From: Obelidium mucronatum
Taxonomy: Eukaryota > Chytridiomycota > Chytridiomycetes > Chytridiales > Chytriomycetaceae
Length of the DNA: 64,000 bases
Reading direction: 5' to 3'
Assembly (NCBI GenBank): GCA_025765595.1
Contig: JAIVFH010000032.1
Location: forward strand, 124,001 to 188,000
Part shown: piece after piece, positions 48,083-59,435 of the stretch
How positions within the stretch are numbered: position 1 is the first letter of the stretch
Layout: every line of letters starts with the position of its first letter
Notes under the pieces: model-generated
What the model saw: only the letters and a program-made list of their open reading frames with translations
Told to the model about the DNA's origin: nothing
The model's database searches: none
Made by a program: the position numbers and the translations under genes

Positions 48083-51000
48083 ATGTCCCACCACAACAAT
48101 GCTATTCGAAACACGGATCATGTTTCTCAAGACTTTATTATTTCTTCTTCCGCATCCAATAATAGAGATTCGAGCGAAACTGTGGTGATTCCAGAGGTCC
48201 TGAAACAAATCGCAACGAATCCTGTCAATGTCCTCACAGGGCCATCTTCTCAACTTCTCTTGAATGAAGAAGACGAGCCACGCGTCAGACTTTCTAAGTT
48301 CCAATTCGTCATGGTTTTCATGGGACTCTCATTTGCCATTTTCCTCGCTGCCCTTGACCAAACCATTGTCAGCACTGCTTTGAAAAGCATTATCGCAGAT
48401 TTCGGTCATCAGGATCTGATTGCTTGGATTGGTTCTTCATATTTGCTAACGGCCTGTACATTTTCAACACTGTAAGTGCTGGCATTATGACCAACTTGAA
48501 CTTTACGATTAAGAGAACACCACAACTTTTAGCTACGGGAAATTCGCGGACATATTTGGTCGAAAAGTCATATTTTTACTAGCCATTATCATTTTTGAAA
48601 TTGGATCTCTTCTTTGTGGCGCTGCTCAATCTATGGAAGGGTTGATTGTTGGACGTGCGATTGCCGGAGTTGGCGGCGGAGGGATATTTTCCATGGTTCT
48701 CATAGTAATATCTGATATAGTTGTCTTGAAGGACCGTGGAAAATATCAGGGAATGATAGGCGCCACGTTTGGACTTTCGTCGGGTAACCATTTGTTACGT
48801 CATTCGATCTGTGTGTTCACATTTCCACATCGTAGTAATTGGTCCTTTAATTGGAGGAGCATTCTCAGACCATATTTCATGGAGATGGTGTTTTTACATC
48901 AACCTGCCTTTTGGCGCAATAACCATCTGGACTGCTGCAATGTTCCTGGACTTTCCACCGCCAGAAGGGTCTATACGAGAAAAAATTCGACGCATCGACT
49001 TTCTTGGAATAGTGTTGATGTTTGCCACGGTTGTTTGCTTTCTGACTCCTTTACAGTTGGGCGGGTCAACGTGGGCTTGGAATTCCGCTGAAGTCATTGG
49101 TTTATTCTGTTTGTCAGTTGCATTTTTCGCAGCTTTTGTGTACGTGGAGCTATCTGTCGCCAAAGAACCCATGATTCCTGCGTCATTGTTTATAAATTCT
49201 AATGTGGCTGCTCTTTTGGTCACAGCTGTGGTTATGGGGGCTGGATTCTTTTCTGGAAGTTACTATATTTCGTAAGTTTTGGCGATTTAAAAAATTCTTA
49301 TGGAGTGTGCAGTCTCTTAATAGTCATTCCATGATAGTTTGTTTTTTCAAGTGGTGAATGGGGTTTCTGCAACAGATGCTGGAATTAAGACGATCCCAAT
49401 GGTCTTTGGCTTGGTACTTCTTTCAATTTCCAGTGGACGCATTGTTTCAAAAACTGGAAAATATATCCCTTTCCTGATGATTGGTCCACTGGCCATGATT
49501 GCTGGCATCGTCGCTATTGCTTACTTGGATGAGAGCTCTTCCGGCGCTACCACCTTCCTTTCGCTGTTTTTGTATGGTATTGGGGCTGGAAGTATGATTC
49601 AAATCCGAGTCTTGGGATTACAAGCGAGTGTTGGTTATTCCCAAATAGCTATCGCCACTGCTGTTTCAACCGCTTGTCAGACACTGGGCGGGTATGTTCA
49701 TGTCTTCAAAAAATATTCTTTCCTCACGACTGCAATTCAGCGCCATCGGTGTTTCCTACACGGGAACTATCTTTAACAATCTGATTGTAAAGAAAGCCGC
49801 TGACTATCCTATACTGTCCAGCTACATCTCGAATTTGCAATCTCAAAATATTACATTGGACGCGACTGAGCCTTTGGCTTTATTGGGTATTCTATCCGGA
49901 ATCTCAACTGAAACAGCAGTACAAGCACACTCAAACCTCATATCCTCTTTTATATACTCATTTAAAATCGCATACCTATGTATCATTCCATTTCCAATCA
50001 TCATCCTTTTATGTGTCTGCTTCATTCGTCCAATTAATCGTGACACGTTACGCTCCCCACCACCATCGCCTGTCCGTCTATCCACTCCCAACCATCCTAA
50101 ATTAGCTGAAGAAGAGTCTGACTCCTTGGCGAGTTTAATCAAAGCGCTTCACTCTAAAGAAGTCCAAAACAAAGAGCTTATGACTCTCCTGAATGAGGCC
50201 GAGCACGTTATCAGATCCCTCCAAACTCAAGAGAGTAGTACTACCAACGGAAAAAACGGGACCAGGCGTTATCAATATGGTGGCGGAGCTGGTACGCCTG
50301 CTCAAAGTACAAACTGCACAACGCCATCTTCTAGTACTGAGGAATTTACTTCGCGCATGTACAAAGAGCAAGTAAAATCTTTGACGGGACAGTTGAATCA
50401 GGCTAAATTTACTGTCAATTCGTTAACTGGGAAAGTAGAGGAGTTGGTTGAATCAATCGGGAAAGCTAAAAAGAAGGAAAGCTATTTAAGCAATAAGGTG
50501 GAGATGATGCAAGTATTTTTGCAGGATCGAGATGTTCTGGGAGCTGCAGGAGAAGGCGAAATCCCCAAAGTCAATTTATTACAGGAGATTGAAAAAGTAT
50601 CGAAAATGAAGAGCCGTATTGAATGGCTTGAGTTCAAGGTATTTTCAATGTTGTACACGCTTTTTTTATTTATTACTGTCGGACAGCTTCATAATGCCAA
50701 TCAAACGAATTCCAATCACGAAGTCAAAATCGCAGGACTCGAATCCACCGTCTCAATGCTTCAAGAACGACTTGCCTCACAATTAAGCCAACTAAAGAAC
50801 GATGATGACTCGCACGCTCAGGAACATCAAATTCGCGAAATGCATTTGACTTCCCTAAATGCCGCCTTATCAAAGGATAATTCTGAATGCAAATCTCAGA
50901 TTGCCAAACTAACTACCCAACTGACGGAAATCACCAAAACCTACCGGACTCTGGAAAAGAACTCTGCCGATACGATCCACCTACTCGAAGAAAAGGTAAA

Positions 51001-51373
51001 AGCCGTCCAACTCGGACAGCAAGCCAACCTCGCCTTGAAAAAAGCCCAAGCTGAGAACACGGAGCTTCAAAATCAGATCCAAGACGCACTTTCACAGGTA
51101 GAATGGTGGCGGAGTCTTGAATACGAAAAAAGTTTTGAATTGGAAGCAGCAGTGAATCGCGTAACCGAAATGTCAAATGAGATTCAACGGTTGATGCACG
51201 TCAACAACAGAATGAAGAATCAAGTAGTGGAAGATCGACAACGGCGACTATCGAGTACGTCGCCGCAAAGAGGATACAGCCTGCCAGTTGAAAGTGCAAA
51301 AGTTTCTCTTCGTGATGGGGCAAATAATGCTGTTGCAACCCGTCAATCGGTTGCCACCCTTGGGGAACAGTGA
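48083..51373 (+). CDS. DHA2-type MFS exporter fused to long C-terminal coiled coil
   Basis: The first part is a complete 14-helix DHA2 transporter: LAALDQTIVSTALKSI, LYGKFADIFGRKV, SWRWCFYINLPFGA, TPLQLGGSTWAW and VSYTGTIFNN. Introns: 48472-48532, 48784-48835, 49272-49337, 49692-49740 and an in-frame 48-nt intron 50639-50686. After the last helix (IIPFPIIILLCVCFI, about 50020) the frame runs on without a stop for about 430 codons. These encode a Ser/Pro linker and heptad-rich coiled coil (ESYLSNKVEMMQVFLQD, HLLEEKVKAVQLGQQANL). The paralogue at 3924 stops right after the last helix. A fusion, or two genes joined by stop loss, are the readings; all junctions are clean and there is no room for a promoter. 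Confidence 0.8.
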
Positions 51374-51508
51374 CTCAAAGGAAAAAATATTGAAAATTGA
51401 ATCATAAAGGTCTTTTATATAAATGAGATCTTCAACAAACTTCACCTATCAAAGGTCAAAAAGAAGTGAAAGGAAACGAGAATGTCCAATTATGCAGGTT
51501 ATGGAACA

Positions 51509-53026
51509 TCACCACGTGAAGTCGCAGACCATACATCCTGCATTCGAATAACCAGCTCCACATCCAAATCTGGTCCAGGATGAGCTCAGAATGTTGCTAG
51601 CATGTCCCGGACTATTCATCCAACCGCCAATGGCCGAGGAGCAAGAGGAATGACCGTAAAACATGTTTTGAGCGAAAATGGTTCCTGGTCCAGAGTCTTG
51701 GTGGCATGTGGGGCAAATTCTTCCAGTTGCACAGTTGTCTGCGACGGGGGCGGCGTGGTTGTACGCAATATCGTCACTCCAAGTCAACGGTGGAACACCG
51801 TACTGAGCTCTCAAGCTATTGTGCACGTTCAAGCAATCTTGCCTGTTCGTAATAGGTTTTTCGGTTAGAGGAATATCGAGCAAACAGAAAATACCACGTA
51901 CGCGAAGTCGCTACCAGGACTAGGAGGTTGAGGTTTCGGCTCGGGTTGTGGTTCAGGTTGAGGTTCAGGTTGAGGTTCAGGCTTTGGTTCGGGCTTTGGT
52001 TCAGGCGATGGGGCAGGAGCTTCAGGACTTGGACTTGGAATTTCCCCAGGAGCACTTGTTGCCGTTGGCAACGCCTTCACATTTGGAGTAGTTGGAATAA
52101 TGACATTTGGGATAGTTACACTGGAAGCCGTGCATAGAAAAGAACCAACAGCAATGCTGGAGGTACAGTTGAGACTTGGATTAAAGGCCGTCAACTGGGT
52201 CAATGAGATTTTATAACCGTTGGAAGCTCCAAGACAGGTAAGATTTTCAGAAAGAGTCACGTTAGAAGTGCAATCCGAAGAAACAGGACCCAAGGTTTGG
52301 GTAGTTGTGTCATTGAGGTTGGTTGTTTTTTTGTTGCGAAGTGAGGAATTCAGTTTATCGAAAGGGAATCCCATTCGAACGGTTGCATTGGCGTCGATAA
52401 ACGCCTCGAGACACATTTGTTGACCAACAAGAGAGGCAATCGCGGTAGACGAGCAGTTGAGAACTGGATTGAGGATCTTAAAATCAGTGGGAGAGAGCGG
52501 AAACGCGGCAAGAATTCCGTCGCATGATTCAACATTATGGATAGTATATGAGGTCAAGCATGAACCTTGTTGGACTGGGTTTGATACTGATGCAATGGTG
52601 TTGTTGTTGGCAATTGGGATGAGATCACCACGGCCAACAGTGCAAATGATATCGTCTGGCTTGATGTTGTTACAAGTAAAGTTTTCATTGCTAGCCGTGT
52701 TTAGCTCAATAAGTTTGTGCATTTCCTGTGTTGAGTGTTCCGTTTGTTAAGGATCATCGGGGATCAATCTTTAATGGATCACATACAATTCCGGCCTTGT
52801 ACGCAATTGACAAACAGGAGTCATTTGAGGCCACTTTATGGGTATAAAGACACTCTTGGGTGTTGGCGAATGAGATTGCATCCAGGTTCGGAACAATGTG
52901 ACCAGTCAAACTCGATTCGTTCGCTGCCCGCTGTGAGTTCAGGCGCTGAAACGTAAATGAAGATGAAATAGAAGCAGCAGAGGAGGTGCCTGCGACTACG
53001 GCAAAGGCAAGAAGAGCTGACTTCAT
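51509..53026 (-). CDS. Secreted LysM-CAP protein (three LysM-like modules)
   Basis: Signal peptide (LLAFAVVAGTSSAAS), then three LysM-like modules with paired cysteines: YTHKVASNDSCLSIAYKAGI; YTIHNVESCDGILAAF with NPVLNCS; and LSENLTCLGAS with FNPSLNCT. A Pro/Glu/Lys-repeat linker follows (PEPKPEP-type, about 51910-52010), then a CAP/SCP domain CLNVHNSLRAQYGVPPLTW, FAQNMFYGHSSC, CMVCDFTW. Introns 52726-52786 and 51843-51901. Extracellular; the LysM modules should bind chitin or related glycans, and CAP domains bind sterols or act as extracellular scaffolds. The CAP part keeps the HN-x2-R motif. Intact. Confidence 0.85.
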
Positions 53027-53669
53027 TGGTCAATAATGAGGTTTGGAGATTTGGAGAAAATAAGGGAGGAGCGGGCTTGTAGAGACCTACAAGGAGAAAA
53101 TGGACCAAGTTATACGTCACCTCTCTAATGAGTTTTGGCTTCATTCTGTTTCGCGTGAATGTATATGATTGAAACGGTATGAGTCCGATAAAGCCTGCCA
53201 TTGAAAAACAGTCGCGATTTCCATTCGAGCCAGTTTCTCTGCTTTTTCGCGCTCAAGAGTGCGATATAAACTATGTTGACGTATGCTTTCGTCATTTTTG
53301 TGGGTTTCTACACCCAACAGTTTCACATACCCAACAGTTACACAAACGATGAATGAAGTGAATCCAAGATTCCAAATGAATATTTACAATGTGAAAGACA
53401 TGTATTATTGACTTTGAGTCTGGGATATATCGGGGTTGCGGTCAATCTTGGGGTGGAAGTTAATGTTGGATTCGGTGCTTGGCTGTCAAATATTCAAAAG
53501 AAAGAAGAGTAAGGAGTAGCACCCCTAACCCAACAACTTCCTTCATAGACGCCGTATCTCGAGAAGGAGCGAGCTGTCAGCAACCAACCAGTGGCGTTTT
53601 GTTATTGACGCGTCGCCTCACTCCCGCCCAACCACCATCCAGACACCCGCCTCTCCAACAATAAGGAAA
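53027..53669. other. Intergenic region with TACGTCA site
   Basis: Promoter side of the LysM-CAP gene. A TACGTCA site is at 53113-53119. The remainder is AT-rich and shows no gene until the tRNA. Confidence 0.35.
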
Positions 53670-53763
53670 TGCTCCAGGTGAGGGTTGAACTCACGACCTT
53701 CTGCGTGCATACAGCCGTGGCGACCATATAAGACAGACACTCTTACCACTGAGTTACAAGAGC
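53670..53763 (-). tRNA. tRNA-Ile(UAU) with intron
   Basis: Cloverleaf on the minus strand: acceptor GCTCTTG with CTGGAGC (one mismatch), D arm ACTC/GAGT, anticodon arm TCTGT/GCAGA with loop CTTATA-C, and a perfect T arm GTGAG-TTCAACC-CTCAC, discriminator A. Anticodon TAT reads AUA isoleucine. A 21-nt intron (TGGTCGCCACGGCTGTATGCA minus its last base is within the 20 nt shown elsewhere) sits one base 3' of the anticodon, the canonical position. Yeast tRNA-Ile(UAU) also has an intron and a similar acceptor stem. CCA is not encoded. Confidence 0.85.
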
Positions 53764-53968
53764 TACTCGTCTTGCAACAAATCTTTCTTTTATTCCGATC
53801 CCCTTTTTTCACACCCGAATACAGGCAAAACAAGAAAGTGCGACGGCTTGGTTGATATATTCTGATTGATTCAAATTCGACAACACACACACACTCAACC
53901 ACACTCAACCACAATTTAAGCAACATAACCACTGTATTTTCTGATTCTTTCTTTCTAATAACAACACT

Positions 53969-54908
53969 CTACAAAACGCGAAGCCCATAGTTACAAACAG
54001 TGGCAGCCATACCGCTTGCAGCAACAAACGATCCACACCCAATCGTCTTATAATCCACTTCAAACCCAACAATATTCTTGAAATGTCCGGCATCCAGGTT
54101 ATGTGGATCGTTCCCCAAAGCTTCGTTTGTTACCCATCCGTGGTAGGAGTTTGTACACGAGTCCTTTCCTGTATACAGGTTCTGGCCCCATGAAGTTCCA
54201 CTTCCACTCTATGAAAAATAATAAGCAAAGTGAAACCCCGTTTAAAGAATATATTACATTGGTATGGCAGTGACTACAGTTATTTTCAGCAGCGTATTTG
54301 GCACTCGCAGTTGCATATTCCGCAAGCTTTTCATTCCACACAAGTGGCCCAGCACCCGAGTAATGCGAACGCGCATAGTTTGCAAGAATAGTGCATTCCT
54401 GATCAACAGAAAGTCCCTTCACATTCGGTGGTGTATCCGTGTTTGCGAGGACTTTACAAAAGTCCATTGTACCTTTGGTGCAGACCGTAGGGAGGACCAC
54501 TACAACGGGTGGCTGTGGTACAGGAGCCGGAGGAGCAGGAGTCTCGACTTCTGGTCGAGGTTCTGGGGCTGGAAGAGCGTCAGGCTCTGGAAGTGATTCT
54601 ACAAATGGTGGCTCAGGTTCTGGAATTGGATTACTCTCCACAATCACATCTTCCGCATCTGGAGCTGGTTGGACTTCTTCAGGTACCGATTCAAGAACGA
54701 TGGGAGCGTCGACTTCGGCCTGTGGTTCAGGTGCTGGGGCTAAGGATTGATCGTAAATTGGTTCTGGTTCAGGCGCGACGGTTGTGACAGTTGTTGTTGG
54801 AGTAGCAACAACAACGGCGGCATACTTTGGGGCGCACTTCTTCTTTGCAGAATTTGCGGTTGCCGACGCGGTAAGAGCAACAAACAATAGGGCTCTTCCC
54901 AATTTCAT
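53969..54908 (-). CDS. Secreted CAP (SCP/PR-1) protein with Pro/Glu linker
   Basis: Signal peptide KLGRALLFVALTASATA, a short KKKCAPKY motif, a long Pro/Glu/Ala-rich linker (EPEP repeats) and a C-terminal CAP domain: CTILANYARSHYSGAGPLVW, SGTSWGQNLYTG, HFKNIVGFEVDYKTIGCG and VCNYGL. One intron, 54209-54257, splits the domain before the SGSGT loop. Extracellular; likely ligand-binding or wall-associated. The start at 54908 is preferred over the upstream Met because it begins the signal peptide. Intact. Confidence 0.85.
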
Positions 54909-55241
54909 TCCCTTTTCTTCCTCAATTGAATTTCCGTTTGGTATCAAGCCAGTAAAAAAAATTAATCACAGAAAGGTTTGAACCCCCTCTCTTTCAACAA
55001 GAAGGGTGCAACCTTAGCAGTTGTGTGTCTCTGATTCTTGAGTTTTTAAACTCTTTTCGATTAAAAAAAAGAAACTGAAATCTACTTCTTCTTTTTTAAT
55101 GACATATGTATAAATGCAAGGAAAAACCACATCCCAGAGTGCATCCTTCTTCCAGAGAACGAAAGCCAGCTCTCGCTTTCCCTCTCTCACTCACCTAATC
55201 ACTCTTCACGATCTCCCCCCACCCCACTCACCCCTTCTCTA
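54909..55241. other. Intergenic region between CAP genes
   Basis: AT-rich. A tRNA-like T arm (GGTTCAAACC on the minus strand, about 54975) and a weak acceptor pairing are present, but D and anticodon arms do not fold convincingly. Otherwise nothing seen. Confidence 0.3.
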
Positions 55242-56318
55242 TCACAACCCATAATTACAAACCGTAGCCCCCTGCCCAATCCTCGAAGAAGCACATCCAA
55301 TCGTCTTATACGGCGCCGCAAACCCCACCACATTCGTGAAATGCCCCGCATCCACATTCACAGGATCATTCCCAGCCGCCTCATTCGTAACCCACCCGAA
55401 ATAACTCTCCGCACACGATTTTTTACTCAAATACAGATTCTGTCCCCACGTTGTTCCAGGCCCCGAGTTTGTGTGGCAGTCCCAGCAGTTGTTTGTTGCA
55501 CTGTAGTCTGCGGATGCTTGCGCGTAGCCGGCTAGGGTTGGGGACCAGGTTAAGGGTTTGGCGGTGGGGTTGTAGTGGGATCGCGCGTAGTTTGCGAGGA
55601 TCGTGCATTCTTCTGGGACAGAGAGGTTTGCGACGGATGGGGGTTTGTCGGTGGAGGTGAGCGCTGCACATGCGGCTATGTTTGTGGCGCTGCATTGATG
55701 TTGTGGGGGTGGTGGTGGTGGGGGTTGGGGTGCTTGTGTGGTTACGACAATGTCCGCTGTGGTAGTTTGTGGGGGAGGCGGCGGGAGGGGTGCTTCTGTG
55801 GTTGTGGTGGTCGTAGTTTGGGGTTCTGGTGGTGGAACGGGATCTGCAGTTTGTGGTTCGGGCTCAGGTTGAGGTTCCGGTGCTGGAGCTGGTTCTGTAG
55901 TTGGTTCTGGTTGCGGCGCTGGTGCTGGTCCATCTTGAGTTGGATCAGTTGTTGTGGTATCATTTGCTGCTGAAGTTATTGTTGTTTCGTTTTCTGGTTG
56001 TGGCACTGGAGCTGGGGCAAGTTCAGTTGTTGTAGCCGGTGGTGGTAGTGGCACAGCATAAAGAGCATGACGAACTGCTGCGGCACTAGTAGTAGTAGTG
56101 GTAGTAGCAGTAGTAGCTTTCGGCGCGGGAGGAGCGGTATACACAAATGCTACAGTCGTGGTTGTTGGGGGAAGCGGTGCAACGTAAAGCAGAGGAACCA
56201 CCGGCAGCGGTGTTTGCTTCGACGGTTTAACACTAGACTTTGGATGACACTTCTTTGCCAGACTTGTTTGAACCAAGGTAACCGCCACAACAAAGACCAC
56301 AAGCTTGCCAACTATCAT
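55242..56318 (-). CDS. Secreted CAP protein with Thr/Pro-rich linker
   Basis: Single-exon gene. Signal peptide VGKLVVFVVAVTLVQTSLA, a KKCHPKSS motif, then a linker of TTTT and PPPP runs with PEPQPEP repeats (about residues 35-215), typical of O-glycosylated wall proteins. The CAP domain follows: CTILANYARSHYNPTAKPLTW, SGPGTTWGQNLYLSKKSC, HFTNVVGFAAPYKTIGC, VCNYGL. The first cavity His of classical CAP proteins (HN-x2-R) is replaced by Ala here. The start at 56318 begins the signal peptide; the frame is open upstream. Intact. Confidence 0.85.
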   Translation of the reverse strand: MIVGKLVVFVVAVTLVQTSLAKKCHPKSSVKPSKQTPLPVVPLLYVAPLPPTTTTVAFVYTAPPAPKATTATTTTTTSAAAVRHALYAVPLPPPATTTELAPAPVPQPENETTITSAANDTTTTDPTQDGPAPAPQPEPTTEPAPAPEPQPEPEPQTADPVPPPEPQTTTTTTTEAPLPPPPPQTTTADIVVTTQAPQPPPPPPPQHQCSATNIAACAALTSTDKPPSVANLSVPEECTILANYARSHYNPTAKPLTWSPTLAGYAQASADYSATNNCWDCHTNSGPGTTWGQNLYLSKKSCAESYFGWVTNEAAGNDPVNVDAGHFTNVVGFAAPYKTIGCASSRIGQGATVCNYGL

Positions 56319-56733
56319 ATTTGGTTTTCTTACACAACTTTTTTTCTTCCAATAGCGATGCCTTGAAATGAATATAATTCCAAACAGGGTAGTAATAATT
56401 TCATTAATCCCCTCCAGCCCCACTCATCTTGATTGTTTTCGTAAGAGACTCAATCGTTTCAGGGTGTCTTTTTTTCGATTTGGAAGAAAAATCGTAACAA
56501 TGAGAAAAAATTCAATTCCAGGGTTTTTCATCACCTGACTGGTAGAGACCTCAGAATAACTCGCTTGTTCCGGTAAAAGAATGAGGAAAATGTACACGTT
56601 ACTTATATGAACATATATGGAGCGTGTCTATTTCGAGATATATCAACTAATAACAGAAAAACGGTGGAAAAAGGGGACGGTGGTGTGCATAAAAAAAAGA
56701 AGACCATCATAAAAGCCCCCCCTTCTACTCTTT
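56319..56733. other. Intergenic region between CAP genes
   Basis: AT-rich promoter and 3'-end sequence. No gene, tRNA or repeat recognised. Confidence 0.35.
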
Positions 56734-57660
56734 TTAAATGGCACGCAGACCATAGTTACAAACAGTAGCAACAACCGACTTTCCAGATTTTGTAGAAGAA
56801 GCAGACCCACACCCAACAAACTGATATGGAACTTCAAACCCAACAATGTTTTTAAAGTGACCCGCATCCAGATTATGTGGATCCAAACCAAGTGCTTCCG
56901 TTGTAACCCAACCCGCATACGCATCCGCACAGGACCCAACTCCAGTGTACAAGTTCTGTCCCCATGTTGTTCCAGAACCAGAGTTGGTGTGGCAGTGAGA
57001 ACAGTCGTTGTCAGCAGCGTATTGGGCACTTTCGGTAGCGTAGACAGCAAGCTGGTTGTTCCACACCAAGTCCTTCTCACCAGAGTAGTGTTGACGTGGG
57101 TAGTTTGCGAGGGCCAAGCAAGCAGCTGGTTCAGAGAGTTTGGCAATGCGAACGAAATCAGGCTTGTCGGTGGCAGCAAGCACTCTGCACCAGTCCATGG
57201 AGGCGGCAGTACAGAATTGTAGAGGTTGGGGTACTGGAGCTGGTGCAGTCACATTTTCAACAACGACTGCCTTGGCTTCTTCGACAATCACCACTTCGTT
57301 TTCCTGTTGTGGGACTGGCGCTGGTAAGTTCTCAACTTCCTCCTGGGGGGCTGGGGCTGGGGCTGGGGCTGGCTCGTCAACGACAGGAGCCACTGGCTCC
57401 AATGGAGCAACCACTTCCTCGACAGGGGCTTCGACAACAGGCTCAACGATTTCCTGTGGGGCTGGTGGTGGGGCAACGGTGGTGGTGGCGGCTGGTGCCT
57501 CGGTGGTTGTGGTAACAGCAGCAGTGGCCGCGGCAGTGGTGGTCGTGGCAGCGACAACAACGGCAGGGGCCTCTGCCTTGTACTTTGGCGCACACTTCTT
57601 GCCAGCGGCAACCAGCGAGGCGCTGGCGAGAATGGTTGCGAGGATGCTGGTCACCTTCAT
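56734..57660 (-). CDS. Secreted CAP protein with Ala/Pro/Glu linker
   Basis: Single-exon, 308 residues. Signal peptide TSILATILASASLVAA, the GKKCAPKYK motif shared with the gene at 53969, then Thr/Ala and Pro/Glu/Val-rich linkers. The CAP domain is CLALANYPRQHYSGEKDLVW, SGTTWGQNLYTGVGSC, HFKNIVGFEVPYQFVGCG, VCNYGLRAI. Closest array member is the gene at 53969. The GC content of the linker is higher than its surroundings. Intact. Confidence 0.85.
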   Translation of the reverse strand: MKVTSILATILASASLVAAGKKCAPKYKAEAPAVVVAATTTTAAATAAVTTTTEAPAATTTVAPPPAPQEIVEPVVEAPVEEVVAPLEPVAPVVDEPAPAPAPAPQEEVENLPAPVPQQENEVVIVEEAKAVVVENVTAPAPVPQPLQFCTAASMDWCRVLAATDKPDFVRIAKLSEPAACLALANYPRQHYSGEKDLVWNNQLAVYATESAQYAADNDCSHCHTNSGSGTTWGQNLYTGVGSCADAYAGWVTTEALGLDPHNLDAGHFKNIVGFEVPYQFVGCGSASSTKSGKSVVATVCNYGLRAI

Positions 57661-58110
57661 TTCTATAGTCTAATTGGTTGGTGTTGTTTTTGGGAGGAGG
57701 AAAAGGGAAAATCGGTCCAAATGACGCTGGTATCAGAAAAATTTCTTGGTTTTTAATCAAACAGACACGCACGAAGAGGCACAAGCCATCTTTTTTAGCG
57801 TCTTGTTTTTTTGTTCTTGCGTTCGCGATTGCCCTCCTTATTATTTTAGCATACAAAGCAACAATTTCAGACAGGAAAGGGATGGCGTTTCGTTGTTTCA
57901 GAAAGGGGTCTTGCCCCCTAAATTTACAACCAATTTCTAAAATGTCTGTATTTGCAGCCAAGAGACAAAAAGAGGTACTGATTTTATCTTTTTAAAAATG
58001 TATGGGTTTTTATTGGATGGGTAGTCTATAAAGTATAAATTCATATATCAAAGGTGGAAAAAAAGAACAAAGACTATACAACAGCTTGAAACGCGTCGTT
58101 GGACATTTTT
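57661..58110. other. Intergenic region between CAP genes
   Basis: AT-rich spacer. No gene, tRNA or repeat recognised. Confidence 0.35.
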
Positions 58111-59117
58111 TTACGGATACCAACTAAAGTTGCAGACGATACTCGCACCATTCGCATAAGAAACAGCACATCCAAAGTATGGATAGTCCACAGGATACCC
58201 GACCTATTAAACCCAACGTCAATCCTCATAAAAAACACAAAAGAGTGAACGAATATGAATACATACAATAGGTCACATAATGCTCTCCCAAATACGGCGC
58301 TTCTTGAGTAATCCATCCATCATACGCCTCTGCACATGTCGTCTTTGAACAATAAAGAACCTGCGCGATTCCAGTGCCACCGCCACTCAATGTATGGCAT
58401 GCGGCCGTACAGCATCCGTTCTCGGCACTGAAATCAGCAGAATATTGTGCCAGTCCTGTCAAATGCTTTTTTATGAGTTTCTGTGCTGTTTTCAGAAAGA
58501 GAGACACACACTTACCAGCCAGGTTATCAGACCAAGTCAGTCCCGAAACTCCCGGATTATAATACTGCCTCGCTTGATCAAACAGCTGTCGACAAGAGTT
58601 ACTATCAATGAATGGCCGCGGCGGGACCTGTCGGCGACGGTGAAGGAGCCGCTGTCGTAGCAACAGCCGCAGTGGCAGTTGCATTTCCCAAAAGAGTCGA
58701 GTTTCCACCAGCCAACAATGTCGCATTACCACCCACCGCCAAAGTCCCATTCCCACTTATCAACGTCCCATTGCCACCCTTCGAATCACTTCCAACAGCC
58801 CCATCATCCTCAATCGTCGGGTCCGGGTTAAACGGCACACAAATCAGGGTATTGGCTTTGATGAACGGTAATTTGCAGTCCAACGCAACATTCAAGTTCT
58901 TGAACGTCTTGAGTTCGATTCCGATTTCATCGCTCAGTTGTTGACAGGTCGGGGATCCAGTGACTCGAATTGCGTAGCGGCAGTGAGAGACGGCTTCGGC
59001 GTTCGAGACGCTGTAGTCGAGGTGGCCTGTTTTGTTTCGGTATCGGTAGGCGTCGACGGATGTGATTGCGGCTGCTAGTAGTAGGGCGAGGAGGGGCATC
59101 AGTGACCGTGGAACCAT
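58111..59117 (-). CDS. Secreted LysM-CAP protein, frame-disrupted
   Basis: Signal peptide LMPLLALLLAAAITSVDA, one LysM-like module (CRYAIRVTGSPTCQQLSDEI, NVALDCKLPFIKANTLICV), an Asn/Gly/Thr-rich linker with several GNxT glycosylation sites, then a CAP domain: CRQLFDQARQYYNPGVSGLTW, CHTLSGGGTGIAQVLYCSKT, EHYVTY, then GYPVDYPYFGC and IVCNFSWYP. Introns 58458-58515 and 58204-58266. Two +1 changes, near 58607 (just before FIDSNSC) and at the 58267 splice junction, interrupt the frame. The CAP part resembles the gene at 59436 rather than the GQN-type members. Confidence 0.75.
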
Positions 59118-59435
59118 TTTGTTGAATTGGGTGGTGGTGGTGGTGGTGGTGGAAAAAATGAAGTAGGGTTCTGGTTTCTTCAAACGACTAAAAATTGAGA
59201 TTGTGATTTGGAGCTCTAAGCACCCCCCTGATGATGGCACTCGTGCTCTTAAACAAGCACCCCCACCTCAAACTTGAAATATCATCAAAGCAGTTTGTTT
59301 TATTCTATATTTTTACACACAGCCATACGAGTGGTAGAAAAGGAAGCATTAAAAAAGGAGATCTGATGCTTGCATAATATAAGGTCTAAGATGATTAATG
59401 AGGTATACACAACACTTAACAACGAATAAGAATCA
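59118..59435. other. Intergenic region between CAP genes
   Basis: Includes a (CCA)n/(TGG)n-like run at about 59132-59152 in the leader of the upstream gene. Nothing else seen. Confidence 0.35.

Noticed and set aside
54960..55040. Possible tRNA between CAP genes
   Set aside because: A TTCAAAC-type T arm and partial acceptor pairing exist, but D and anticodon arms do not form and pairing depends on several G-T pairs.
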